This document shows, one piece after another, positions 8,878 to 17,292 of a stretch of DNA of 64,000 nucleotides (positions are counted from its first letter, which is position 1; the number at the start of each line of letters is the position of its first letter). Below the pieces are notes generated by a model. That model was not told where the DNA came from and did no database searches. It was given only the letters and a program-made list of their open reading frames with translations. This stretch comes from Massilia terrae (lineage in GTDB: Bacteria > Pseudomonadota > Gammaproteobacteria > Burkholderiales > Burkholderiaceae_D). The stretch is from assembly GCF_024753145.1 (NCBI RefSeq), contig NZ_JANUGU010000001.1, positions 1,054,001-1,118,000 of the forward strand, given 5' to 3'. A program made the position numbers and the translations under genes.

Positions 8878-10563
8878 TTGCAACGCAAGACCTTGATCAT
8901 CCACGCCGCACTGCTGGCAGCCATCGCCACCGGCGCACATGGCGCCCCCAGCGCTGGCCAGACCTACTTCAATAACAACTGCGCGAGCTGCCACACGGTG
9001 GATCCCGGCTTGTCGTCGCGCGCCGGCCCCGGCCTGTACGGGCTGCTTGGCCGCAAGCTCGGCTCCGCACCTGGCTTCAACTACAGCGAAGTGTTGGCGA
9101 GCGCCGGCGCCGGCGGCAAGGTTTGGACCGCGGAGGATCTCGATGTGTTCCTGGAAGATCCAGGGAGCGCCGTACCCGGCACGGCCATGCCGGTCAACGT
9201 GCCTGCCAAGTCCGACCGCGAAGCCGTGATTGCCTACCTTGCGAGCCTGCACGGCGAAGGCAGCGCCAAGGCTGCGCCGGCGGCCGCGCCATCCGGCGCC
9301 GCACCTGGCAACTGGGCCGAGAACAAGCCGGGCAAAACCTACCGCATCAGCGTCGACCAGCTGGTCGCGCCATTCGGCACCAGCAGCGCCGGCAACGGCC
9401 CGAAGCTGGCGACGCGGCCGGAAGGCGCGATGCCGGACGTGCCGGCCGGCTTCAAGATCGGCATCTTCGGCACCGATCCGGACCGCGGCCGTGGTCCGCT
9501 GCGCGCGCCGAACGGCGATATTTTCCTGGCCGATCCGGGCAAGGGGCAGATCCGCGTGTTCCGCCAGGGCGCCGGCGACAAGGCGCAGTCCGACGGCGTC
9601 TTTATCGGCGGCCTGACGCGTCCTTATGGCATGGCCTTCTATCCCTCGAACGCGCACCCGAAGTACCTGTACGTTGCCAACGTCAACTCGATCGTGCGTA
9701 TTCCTTACGCCAGCGGCGACCTGAAAGCGCGCGGCGCAGCGGAAGTGATCGTGCCGAAGCTGGTAGATACGACCGGCGGCCACGTTACCCGGACCTTGGC
9801 CTTTTCGCCGGACGACAGGACCCTGTTTGTGTCGATCGGTTCGGCCACCAATTACGCGTCCGATATCGGGAACAAGCCGCCCGAGCCGCTGTCGAAGTGG
9901 GAAGCAGAGCACGGTGTCGGCGGCGCATGGGGCGTCGAGACTGACCGCGCGGCCGTGCTTGCGTTCAGTCCGGATGGAAAAGAGCGCCGCCCGTTTGCCA
10001 CGGGCTTGCGCAACTGCGTCGGCATGCTGGTGTACCCAGCAACGGGTGACCTGATGTGCAGCGTGAACGAGCGCGACGAGCTCGGCGACAATCTGCCGCC
10101 GGACTACATCACGCGCGTGAAGAAGGGCGGCTTCTACGGCTGGCCGTGGTACTACCTCGGCGACCATGAAGACCCGCGCCTGAAGGGTATCCGTCCTGAC
10201 CTGAAGGGCAAGGCAATTGTTCCGGACACCTTGCTGCAGGCGCACTCCGCGCCGCTCGGCATGGTGGTCTATCATGTGCCGGCTGGCGCGAAGCATGCGT
10301 TCGGAAAGGAGTACGAGGGCGACATCTTCCTCGCGCTGCACGGCTCGTGGAATCGCGGTACCCGCACAGGCTACAAGGTGGTGCGCGTGTTCATGAAGAA
10401 TGGCGTGCCGACCGGCGAGTACCAGGACTTCGTGACCGGCTTCGTCAGCAGCGACCGTGACGTATGGGGGCGTCCTGCCGGCGTCGCGGTCGCGGCCGAT
10501 GGAGCGCTGATCGTGGCCGATGACGGCGGCGGCGTGCTGTGGCGCATTGCGCCGGAACGCTGA
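8878..10563 (+). CDS. Periplasmic cytochrome c fused to sorbosone-dehydrogenase-type beta-propeller
   Basis: 561 residues with an N-terminal signal peptide (about 1-22, MQRKTLIIHAALLAAIATGA), then a class I cytochrome c domain with heme motif CASCH at 35-39 and Met ligand in PGTAMP near 104. An Ala/Pro linker follows, then from about residue 190 a six-bladed propeller of the glucose/sorbosone dehydrogenase type (GPLRAPNGDIFLADPGKGQIRV, PYGMAFYP, RNCVGMLVYP, GFYGWPWYYLG). Such enzymes oxidise sugars or aldoses in the periplasm, often with PQQ, and the cytochrome would pass electrons on. The start is a TTG with GAGGAGG 6 bases upstream, the only site that gives a proper signal peptide. Substrate unknown. 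Confidence 0.85.
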   Translation: MQRKTLIIHAALLAAIATGAHGAPSAGQTYFNNNCASCHTVDPGLSSRAGPGLYGLLGRKLGSAPGFNYSEVLASAGAGGKVWTAEDLDVFLEDPGSAVPGTAMPVNVPAKSDREAVIAYLASLHGEGSAKAAPAAAPSGAAPGNWAENKPGKTYRISVDQLVAPFGTSSAGNGPKLATRPEGAMPDVPAGFKIGIFGTDPDRGRGPLRAPNGDIFLADPGKGQIRVFRQGAGDKAQSDGVFIGGLTRPYGMAFYPSNAHPKYLYVANVNSIVRIPYASGDLKARGAAEVIVPKLVDTTGGHVTRTLAFSPDDRTLFVSIGSATNYASDIGNKPPEPLSKWEAEHGVGGAWGVETDRAAVLAFSPDGKERRPFATGLRNCVGMLVYPATGDLMCSVNERDELGDNLPPDYITRVKKGGFYGWPWYYLGDHEDPRLKGIRPDLKGKAIVPDTLLQAHSAPLGMVVYHVPAGAKHAFGKEYEGDIFLALHGSWNRGTRTGYKVVRVFMKNGVPTGEYQDFVTGFVSSDRDVWGRPAGVAVAADGALIVADDGGGVLWRIAPER

Positions 10564-10751
10564 CATCGCTGGCGGTTTCCCGCGCGTCCGGGTTGGCCGC
10601 CGTACTGATGATGGGCTCGGCCGCGTTGACCCTGCTGGACATCGCTGGCTGGCTGTGAGGCGGCTGGCACTTGGTGTTCCTCGTGCTTGTGCTCGCGGCG
10701 GCCACGCTCCGGCCATGGCTGAATGCGTTGGGCGTGCCCGTGCCCCGGCGC

Positions 10752-13028
10752 TTAGTGCTTGTCGTCGTTCTGTTCGTTGTGGCCGTGCTGCGCCTGGCCT
10801 TCGCGCGCCTGCTGTGGCTGGTGCTGTTGTGGTGCCGGTCGTGCCTCGGCGGGGTGGGGCCGCGGTTGCGGTTGAGACGGCTCGGCTCGCGGTTCAGGCT
10901 GCCGCGGACGTGGCGGCTCCTGGTGGGGCGCCGGCTGGGGACGCGGCGGCTCCTGTCGCGGCGCGGCTTGTGGCCGTGGCGGCTCGGGCCGCTGGACCGG
11001 TGCTTGCACATGCGCCGGCTCGGGCCGTAGCGCAGGCGCTTGCACGTGCGGATGCGCGGGTTCAGGGTGTGACGGCGCGGCTTGGGTGTGCAACGGTTGC
11101 GGGCGCTGCGGCACCGGCTGTTCATGTGCCGGTTCCTGGCGCGGCGCTTCGCGATGCGGCGCTGCTTGAGGTGCGGCCGCTTCGACGCGTTGCGGCGCTA
11201 TCTGTGGATGCGGCACCGCTGCGTGCGGCCCCTGCATGGCCTCGCGGCGCCCGGGCGGCGGTTCCTGCGGCCTTGGCGCTGCCTGCGGCACTTGCCCGGG
11301 TTCACGCTGATGCTGCTGCGCGACGCTTTCCTGCAAAGTGCGCGGCGGTACTGGCACGCCCGCTTGTGGCGCGACAGCCGGCGCTTGCTGATGTTCAAGA
11401 GGATGTTGTGGCGGTCCCCGGCGCGCTCCGGCCTGTTCACCCTGGGGCAAGACCGGCATCGGCGCGGCGCCCGGCCCCACGGGCCGTCCGTGTTGCTGTC
11501 CCGGCGGCAGGTGCGGGTTCCTGCCTTCGCCTGGCGGCAGTGGTGCGATCTGGGTTGGCATTGCCTGCGGCCCAGCACCATGCGGCCCCGGCGCGATCGC
11601 CGGACCTTGTCCCCGCACTCCCGACTGCCTTCCCGGAGTCGGCACCGGCTGCGGCGCCTGCGTTCCCGGCACCTGCGTGGCGGGCGCTTGTCCGGCGCCG
11701 GCGACTGCCGGCCGCATGCGCGTCATTGCCGGCCGCGCCAGCAATGCCTGCGCCGGCCTGTGCCCGCCTGCGCTGCGTCCTGCGACGCTCTCGCGTCCCG
11801 CCTGCACTTGCGGCGCCACCGTAAGCGGCGCCTGGGCGAAGCGCGCGCTCGGCACGGCGACGCCGGCGCCGCGCACCGGCTGCGCCCGCGTGAACACATT
11901 CACCGGCACCGCGGTCACCGCACCGTTCACGGTCCGGTTGCGATAGTTGGCCGGCGGCGCGTTCCCGGCATTGAAATTGATCGCGCTGAGGTAGCGCGGG
12001 CTGGCCTGGTAGGGCGGCCGGTAAGCTTCATGCGGCGCCAGCGGGAACCAGGCCACGTCCGGGCCGCGCCGCCGGTCATGTTCCAGGAACAGGCCGGCTG
12101 CGGCGAACACGACCAGCGCCGGCGCGTACACCGGCATCGCGTTGGCCGGTTCCGGCACCCAGCACCAGCCGCGATCGACATAGGCCCAGCGCCCGTAGTG
12201 GGTGACCGCGAAACCCCAGGGCGCGTCATCGATCCAGGTCCAGCCCCAAGGCTCGATCCAGGCCCAGTGGCCGTCGCGGTAGGGCGCCCAGCCGCGCGGA
12301 ACGCTGCGCGGAATCCACACATTGCCGTAATCCGGCACCATGCGCCAGCTGCCGTAGTCGTCCAGGTCTTCGTAGCCGATCATCGCCGGCGACACGTAGC
12401 GGACGGCGCGGGCGCGGTCGGTTCGGCGGTCGCGCTCGAAGCACCAGCGGTCGAAATCGTCGCGGTAGCGCGGATCGAGCGCCTGCACATTGCGCAGGTC
12501 CGGCCCGATGAAGCGGAAATCCTGGCCGGGATTGATGGTGTAGGCCTGGTTCTGGCCGAAGGCCTGCGCCTGCCCGTCGTCGACGCGCACAGTGGTCGTG
12601 TTGCCGGATGGGTCGACGCTGACACGGTAATGGCCCGGCTGGTCGATCGTCAGCGCAAGATTCGGCGTGTCCACCTCCACGATGCCGGCCGCCGGCCCGG
12701 GCCGCACGCGCACGTTCAGCGTGCCCTGCGGCAGCTGGACCTGCAGCGCGCGGTCGTCCAGTGTCAGGATCGACAGCAGGGTGCTGCCGTCCATCCGTAC
12801 GGCGACGCCGCCCAGCTGCAGCTCGTCGCGCGCGCCCGGTTCCGTCCACACGCGGTCGCCCGCGACCAGTGGACGGTTCAGGCTGGCCAACGCCCACTCA
12901 TCCGTGCCGGCAGGGGCGAAACTGACCGGGCCGCGGGTGTAGGCGACCCGCGCCACGCGTACCGGCGGGTCGGCCAGCGCCTGCGCGCACACGAGCGTAA
13001 GGAAGAGCGAAACGAGGATTCGCAGCAT
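10752..13028 (-). CDS. Secreted FecR-domain / W-rich (DUF6600-like) protein with Pro-His-Gln-rich tail
   Basis: 758 residues. A signal peptide (1-20, ending AQALA) is followed by a FecR-like beta domain (about 25-190: VARVAYTRGPVSF, then GDRVWTEPGARDELQLG). Next comes a Trp-rich block (about 235-320: GWAPYRDGHWAWIEPWGWTW, HYGRWAYVDRGWCWVPE) typical of DUF6600 proteins, then one possible membrane segment (PALVVFAAAGLF). From roughly residue 410 the chain is low complexity, very rich in Pro, Gln, His and Arg, with repeated PEPAH/PQ units. Function unknown; FecR-like folds often sit in envelope signalling or surface proteins. The start at 13028 is set by the signal peptide; no strong ribosome site is seen. 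Confidence 0.8.
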   Translation of the reverse strand: MLRILVSLFLTLVCAQALADPPVRVARVAYTRGPVSFAPAGTDEWALASLNRPLVAGDRVWTEPGARDELQLGGVAVRMDGSTLLSILTLDDRALQVQLPQGTLNVRVRPGPAAGIVEVDTPNLALTIDQPGHYRVSVDPSGNTTTVRVDDGQAQAFGQNQAYTINPGQDFRFIGPDLRNVQALDPRYRDDFDRWCFERDRRTDRARAVRYVSPAMIGYEDLDDYGSWRMVPDYGNVWIPRSVPRGWAPYRDGHWAWIEPWGWTWIDDAPWGFAVTHYGRWAYVDRGWCWVPEPANAMPVYAPALVVFAAAGLFLEHDRRRGPDVAWFPLAPHEAYRPPYQASPRYLSAINFNAGNAPPANYRNRTVNGAVTAVPVNVFTRAQPVRGAGVAVPSARFAQAPLTVAPQVQAGRESVAGRSAGGHRPAQALLARPAMTRMRPAVAGAGQAPATQVPGTQAPQPVPTPGRQSGVRGQGPAIAPGPHGAGPQAMPTQIAPLPPGEGRNPHLPPGQQHGRPVGPGAAPMPVLPQGEQAGARRGPPQHPLEHQQAPAVAPQAGVPVPPRTLQESVAQQHQREPGQVPQAAPRPQEPPPGRREAMQGPHAAVPHPQIAPQRVEAAAPQAAPHREAPRQEPAHEQPVPQRPQPLHTQAAPSHPEPAHPHVQAPALRPEPAHVQAPVQRPEPPRPQAAPRQEPPRPQPAPHQEPPRPRQPEPRAEPSQPQPRPHPAEARPAPQQHQPQQAREGQAQHGHNEQNDDKH

Positions 13029-13132
13029 ATTGTAAAAATGAAAACGCACCAATGAGCCGATTGTGCATCCAACAACAGGCACGGACAGTTCGCGAGCGCA
13101 CGCAGTTCATTGCAATTTCAACCCGTTTTGCC

Positions 13133-13161
13133 TTGACGCCGTGAAGCCCGACAACTACACT
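13133..13161 (+). promoter_or_regulatory. Promoter of the Cys-leader / ABC transporter operon
   Basis: TTGACG (13133-13138), 17 bases, TACACT (13156-13161): a good sigma-70-type promoter. The predicted start near 13168 is 23 bases before the leader ATG and about 340 bases before the permease start. Confidence 0.65.
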
Positions 13162-13190
13162 CGCGGGGTTTTCATTTTTAGGGTTCCCTC

Positions 13191-13253
13191 ATGGGCACTT
13201 GTTCGAGCGACAGTTGTTGCCAGCCCCCGGCTGATGCATTCTCGGCAAGATAA
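13191..13253 (+). CDS. Cys-rich 20-residue leader peptide (upstream ORF)
   Basis: ATG at 13191 to TAA at 13251, encoding MGTCSSDSCCQPPADAFSAR. Three Cys codons (TGT, TGT, TGC) cluster at residues 4, 9 and 10. AGGG lies 7 bases upstream, and a TTGACG-N17-TACACT promoter lies 30 bases upstream, so the ORF is the first thing translated on the transcript that runs into the ABC transporter genes. Short Cys-rich upstream ORFs are known to act as cysteine-starvation attenuators in mycobacteria and as copper-sensing leaders in Bordetella; either role, or none, could apply here. It is too short for homology to be decisive, and the function is inferred from position and composition only. Confidence 0.5.
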   Translation: MGTCSSDSCCQPPADAFSAR

Positions 13254-13505
13254 CGCAGGCTCTACCGTCTCCTGCCGTCATCCTGCCCGGATGATGGTAT
13301 TCCCTTGTACCGGCGCCGTGCCGGCACATCCGTATCCCACACAACACACGCAAGTTCAGCGGTTTTGCCGCGCAGCCGCGCGTTTCACCGCACCACGAAT
13401 CACGCCGCCTGCTGGGCGGCAACTGACGGGGATTTGTCGCCAGCGTGCAGCCAGGCCAGGCCTTGCGCGCAGGTAGCGGCGCCGCATGGGCGCAGGGGAT
13501 GTGTG
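13254..13505 (+). promoter_or_regulatory. 252-base leader between Cys uORF and permease gene
   Basis: No ORF is supported here. The stretch holds several short hairpins, including CATCC/GGATG near 13280, CCGGCGCCGTGCCGG at about 13308-13323, CGCGCAGCCGCGCG near 13375 and CCGCCTGCTGGGCGG near 13410. A C-rich, G-poor run (CATCCGTATCCCACACAACA) around 13330 could serve as a Rho-loading site. No T-tract terminator is seen. Such a layout is compatible with leader-controlled expression of the downstream transporter. Confidence 0.35.
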
Positions 13506-15239
13506 ATGTTCGAGTTTTTCCAAAGTGGGCAGTCGGGCCAGGCGCGCGCCGCACGCGGTCCCAACCGCTGGGACTGGATCCTGCTGCCGCTGGTGCTGGT
13601 GGTGCTGGCCGCCACCGCCTACGGCGCGGCGCAGATGGCGCGCCCCTTCATTCTCGGCCAGCCTACGCCGATCGCGCTCGACGTGTGGTCGCTGCCGTAC
13701 TACTTGCTGCGCACCATTCTGCGCATGTTCATGGCGCTCGGCTGCTCGCTGCTGTTTTCCTTCGTGTTCGCGGCCGTGGCGGCCAAATACCGCGCCGCCG
13801 AAAAGATCCTCATTCCGCTGCTCGACATCCTGCAGTCGGTGCCCATCCTCGGTTTCCAGGCGATCGCGATCGCGCCCTTCATCGCGCTGTTCCCCGGCAG
13901 CATGCTGGGTGTGGAATGCGCGGCGATCTTCGCGATCTTCACTTCGCAAGCATGGAATATGGCATTCAGCCTGTACCAGTCGATGCGCACCGTGCCGGCC
14001 GAGCTGTCGGAAGCATCGCGCGTGTTCTGCCTGTCCGGCTGGCAGCGCTTCTGGCGCCTCGAACTGCCGTACGCGATGCCTTCGCTGCTGTGGAACATGA
14101 TGATGTCGATGTCCGGCGGCTGGTTCTTCCTCGTCGCCGCGGAAGCGATCTCGGTGGCGGGCCAGGACATCAAGCTGCCCGGCATCGGCGCCTTCATCGC
14201 GGTCGCGATCGAGCAGGAAAACGGCCGCGCCGTGGCCTGGGCCATCGTCGCCATGCTGGCCGGCATCGTGCTGTACGACCAATTGTTCTTCCGCCCCTTG
14301 CTGGCCTGGGCCGACAAGTTCCGCTTCGAGGAATCGCAGGGCGACACCGCGCAGCGCTCGTGGCTGCTCGACTGGGGCCGCCGCAGCATCGTGATGAGCC
14401 GGCTGGCCGAGCGTTTCTGGGCCCGCATGCGCGGCACCCTCGGCTGGTTCGGCGGCGCGCCGGTACGCGCGCCCAAGTCGGTCATGCCGGGCGCCCTGCG
14501 CGACGTGATGCCGCGCGTGTGGGATGCGATATTGGTGCTGCTTGCGGGATACGCTTCGCTGCAGCTGATCGTCTACGTGCACGCGGCGGTAGGCTGGGCC
14601 GAGGTCGGCCACGTCGTGCTGTTGGGCCTCGCCACGCTGTTGCGGGTGATGCTGCTGATCGCGCTGGCTTCGCTGGTGTGGGTGCCGCTGGCAGTCTGGA
14701 TCGGGCTGCGGCCGGCGTATTCGCAGCGGGTGCAGGCTGTGGCGCAGTTCCTGGCAGCGTTCCCGGTCAACCTGATGTTCCCGGTGGTGGTCTATGTGCT
14801 GGTGACCTGGCGCCTGAACCCGGACATCTGGCTCAGCCCGCTGATGGTGTTCGGCACCCAGTGGTACATCCTGTTCAATGTGGTGGCAGGCGCCTCCACC
14901 GTCCCGACCGAGTTGCGCCTGGCCGCCGATAATCTCGGCCTGAAAGGCTGGCTCAAGTGGAAGCGGGTGTACTTGCCGGCGGTGTTCCCGGCCTACGTGA
15001 CCGGCGCCATCACCGCCAGCGGCGGCTCGTGGAACGCCAGCATCGTGGCCGAATATGTCACGTGGGGCAAGACCACCCTGGCCGCGAACGGCCTGGGCAG
15101 CTACATCAAGCAGATGACCGACGCCGGCGACTTCCACCGCATCGCGCTCGGCATCGGCGTGATGTGCATTTTCGTGATGCTGTTGAACCGTTTCTTCTGG
15201 CGTAAATTGTACGTACTCGCCGGCGACCGCAGCCTGTAA
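13506..15239 (+). CDS. ABC transporter permease, two fused NitT/TauT-type membrane domains
   Basis: 577 residues holding two complete permease halves. Each half has its own EAA-type coupling loop: ELSEASRVFCLSGWQRFWRL in the first (about residue 165) and ELRLAADNLGLKGWLKWKRV in the second (about 475); about 12 hydrophobic segments are visible. Halves like these normally come from separate or paired copies in nitrate/taurine/bicarbonate-type importers. The ATG at 13506 follows AGGGGA; the frame is open upstream but that part is the leader region. The ATPase gene starts 10 bases after the stop. No substrate-binding protein gene is in the operon, so the transported compound cannot be assigned. 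Confidence 0.88.
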   Translation: MFEFFQSGQSGQARAARGPNRWDWILLPLVLVVLAATAYGAAQMARPFILGQPTPIALDVWSLPYYLLRTILRMFMALGCSLLFSFVFAAVAAKYRAAEKILIPLLDILQSVPILGFQAIAIAPFIALFPGSMLGVECAAIFAIFTSQAWNMAFSLYQSMRTVPAELSEASRVFCLSGWQRFWRLELPYAMPSLLWNMMMSMSGGWFFLVAAEAISVAGQDIKLPGIGAFIAVAIEQENGRAVAWAIVAMLAGIVLYDQLFFRPLLAWADKFRFEESQGDTAQRSWLLDWGRRSIVMSRLAERFWARMRGTLGWFGGAPVRAPKSVMPGALRDVMPRVWDAILVLLAGYASLQLIVYVHAAVGWAEVGHVVLLGLATLLRVMLLIALASLVWVPLAVWIGLRPAYSQRVQAVAQFLAAFPVNLMFPVVVYVLVTWRLNPDIWLSPLMVFGTQWYILFNVVAGASTVPTELRLAADNLGLKGWLKWKRVYLPAVFPAYVTGAITASGGSWNASIVAEYVTWGKTTLAANGLGSYIKQMTDAGDFHRIALGIGVMCIFVMLLNRFFWRKLYVLAGDRSL

Positions 15240-15249
15240 GGGGAATTGA

Positions 15250-16554
15250 ATGGCCAAAGATATCCTGATCCAGCTCGAAGGCGTGGGCAAATCTTTCACC
15301 AGCGCCGATGGCGCGCCGCGCCGCATCCTGGACGGCCTGAACTTTACGCTGCGCAAGGGCGAGATTGTGGCACTGCTGGGCAAGTCCGGTTCCGGCAAGT
15401 CGACCCTGCTGCGCATCATGGCCGGCCTGATCCCGGCCGACGGTGGCCGCGCCATGTACCGCGACGAAGCGATCGCCGGCCCGGCGCCGGGCGTGGCGAT
15501 GGTGTTCCAGTCTTTCGCGCTGTTCCCCTGGCTGACGGTGCAGCAGAACGTCGAGCTGGGCCTGGAGGCGCAGGGCGTGCCGCCCGATGAACGCGAACGC
15601 CGCGCCGACGAGGTGCTGGAGCTGATCGGCCTGGCCGGTTTCGGCGGCGCGCTGCCGCGCGAGCTGTCCGGCGGCATGCGCCAGCGCGTGGGCATCGCAC
15701 GGGCGCTGGTCACCAATCCAGACGTGCTGCTCATGGACGAGGCCTTCTCGGCGCTGGACGTGCTGACCGGCGAGACGCTGCGCAACGACATCCTCGCGCT
15801 GTGGGACAGCAACCAGATCCCGACGCGCGGCATCGTCGTGGTCTCGCACAATATCGAGGAAGCCGTGATGATGGCCGACCGCATCATCATCATGTCCAGC
15901 GATCCTGGCCGCATCCGCAGTGAAGTGCGCATCAACCTGCCGCGTCCGCGCGATGCCGATTCGCCGCGCGTGCGCGCGCTGGTGGACCAGGTGTACGGCC
16001 TGATGACCATGCGTCCGGTGCCGCAGCCGGCCGCCGTCGGCGCCCCGGCGCCGGCGCATCCGGACTACCGCCTGCCGGACACCGACATCGACCGCATCGA
16101 GGCGGTGCTCGACCTGGTCGCCCAGGCGCCGTTCGACGGCCGCGCCGACCTGCCGAAGCTGGCCGAGGAGACCGAGCTGCCGGACGAGGAGCTGTTCCCG
16201 ACCTACGAGGCGATGACGATGCTGGGGCTGGCGCAAGTGGAGGCGGGCGACATCATGCTGACCGCGCTGGGCATGCGCTACGCCGGCGCCGACCAGCAAG
16301 AACGGCAGGAAATCTTCGGCCGCCAACTGCTGGCCCACGTGCCGCTGGCCGCGCGCATCCGCGAGCAGCTGGTGCAGGCCGAGGGCGGCGCGGTGTCCGA
16401 ACAGCCCTTCATCGACCTGCTGGAAGAGCACCTGGAACAGGACGAGGCCAAGCGCACGCTGGAGATCGCGGTGGAGTGGGGCCGTTACGGCGAAGTCTAC
16501 GAGTACGACTACCACCTCGGGCGCCTCAAGCTGCCGGAGGAAGAGGGCGTTTAA
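15250..16554 (+). CDS. ABC transporter ATPase with C-terminal AAA-associated domain
   Basis: 434 residues. The N-terminal 250 are a NitT/TauT-type ATPase: Walker A GKSGSGKSTLL (about 45-55), Q-loop MVFQSFALFPW, signature ELSGGMRQRVGIARAL, Walker B VLLMDEAFSALD, H-loop VVSHNIEEA. After about residue 265 comes a 170-residue acidic extension (DTDIDRIEAVLDLV to YDYHLGRLKLPEEEGV) of the kind annotated as AAA-associated C-terminal domain, probably regulatory. GGGGAAT lies before the ATG, and the gene is tightly coupled to the fused permease upstream, giving a two-gene transporter. Energises transport at the inner membrane; substrate unknown. Confidence 0.9.
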   Translation: MAKDILIQLEGVGKSFTSADGAPRRILDGLNFTLRKGEIVALLGKSGSGKSTLLRIMAGLIPADGGRAMYRDEAIAGPAPGVAMVFQSFALFPWLTVQQNVELGLEAQGVPPDERERRADEVLELIGLAGFGGALPRELSGGMRQRVGIARALVTNPDVLLMDEAFSALDVLTGETLRNDILALWDSNQIPTRGIVVVSHNIEEAVMMADRIIIMSSDPGRIRSEVRINLPRPRDADSPRVRALVDQVYGLMTMRPVPQPAAVGAPAPAHPDYRLPDTDIDRIEAVLDLVAQAPFDGRADLPKLAEETELPDEELFPTYEAMTMLGLAQVEAGDIMLTALGMRYAGADQQERQEIFGRQLLAHVPLAARIREQLVQAEGGAVSEQPFIDLLEEHLEQDEAKRTLEIAVEWGRYGEVYEYDYHLGRLKLPEEEGV

Positions 16555-16625
16555 GCCGCCGTTCATTTGCTCCTGCTGGGCTCGGCGTACAATTAGCAAT
16601 GGTGCGGCATTCTGAAGGGGACGAT

Positions 16626-17123
16626 ATGAAACGAGCGCTGTTTGGGATGCTATTGGCCATGGCCGCCGCCACTGCCGCTGCCGACGAACGCCAGTCCTGC
16701 GAAGCCGCCAGCGGCGCATGGCGCAGTGGCGTGGTGCTGCAGGGCCCGCGTTTCGCGCACGGGCAGTTCCGCCAGGGCATCGAGCTCTCGCATACCCACC
16801 TGAAGCTGCGCGCCGACCAGGATGGCCAGGTCTACGACGTCGCCATCGACAACGTCTTCGCCAGCGGCTATCGCCCGGGACAGCCGGTCGTGCCGGCGCC
16901 GATCGACGGCATCCGCGAAGGTGACCACCTGTCGCTGTGCGGCCAGCTGTACGACCGCGGGATCGGCATCCACTTCGTGCACACCAACTGCGGCCAATCG
17001 CCGGCGCCGAATCATCCGGATGGCTGGCTGCGCGTGGTCGACCGCTCTGGCCAATCCGGCGACAATCTCGAATCCAGCACCAACTACTGCCCCCTGTTCT
17101 CCCACGGCCGCCGCCGCCGTTAG
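16626..17123 (+). CDS. Secreted hypothetical protein
   Basis: 165 residues with a clear signal peptide (MKRALFGMLLAMAAATAAADE, cleavage about residue 19). The mature part is small, probably beta-rich and contains four Cys (SCEAASGAW, LSLCGQLYD, HTNCGQSP, TNYCPLF), likely forming disulfides in the periplasm. I do not recognise a named family with confidence; the GDHLSLCGQLYDRGIGIHFVHTN stretch recalls DUF3465-type secreted proteins. The ATG has GAAGGGG 5 bases upstream. A weak promoter (TTGCTC-N15-TACAAT at 16567-16593) could drive it separately from the ABC transporter, whose stop is 71 bases upstream. It ends with four Arg residues. Confidence 0.7.
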   Translation: MKRALFGMLLAMAAATAAADERQSCEAASGAWRSGVVLQGPRFAHGQFRQGIELSHTHLKLRADQDGQVYDVAIDNVFASGYRPGQPVVPAPIDGIREGDHLSLCGQLYDRGIGIHFVHTNCGQSPAPNHPDGWLRVVDRSGQSGDNLESSTNYCPLFSHGRRRR

Positions 17124-17157
17124 AACCTGTCCAAGCAACGTTAGCTCGATCGAGAAC

Positions 17158-17184
17158 GTCGTTCCCGCGCACGCGGGAACCCCA
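17158..17184. repeat. REP-like single hairpin, class B half
   Basis: GTCGTTCCCGCG-CA-CGCGGGAACCCCAT: one arm of the class B repeat (compare 41068-41170 and 44253-44282). It lies between the secreted hypothetical protein and the AI-2E-type transporter. Confidence 0.65.
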
Positions 17185-17292
17185 TTTCCTACGCGCTAAG
17201 TCAGCTTCCGCCGCACCAGCGCGCGGCGATACCGGCTTTGCGAATATGATTGCGCAACAAGCAAGCATAGGAGCAAACCTTGGGAGAAGCCC

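Noticed and set aside
10671..11030. Hydrophobic plus-strand frame after the cytochrome-dehydrogenase gene
   Set aside because: Its hydrophobic start looks like a membrane helix, but it soon becomes the antisense of the FecR-type gene's repetitive tail, has no Shine-Dalgarno and no family.
13180..13260. Possible guanidine-I (ykkC) riboswitch because of AGGGTTCC ahead of a NitT/TauT-like transporter
   Set aside because: Only the first short motif fits; the ACACGG and GGGATAAAAGCCCGGGAGA-type segments are absent, and the interval is better explained by a translated Cys-rich ORF with AGGG as its ribosome site.
13356..16010. 884-codon minus-strand frame opposite the ABC transporter genes
   Set aside because: Composition is His/Arg/Gln-rich shadow sequence with no motif or start site; the plus-strand frames have full ABC motifs.
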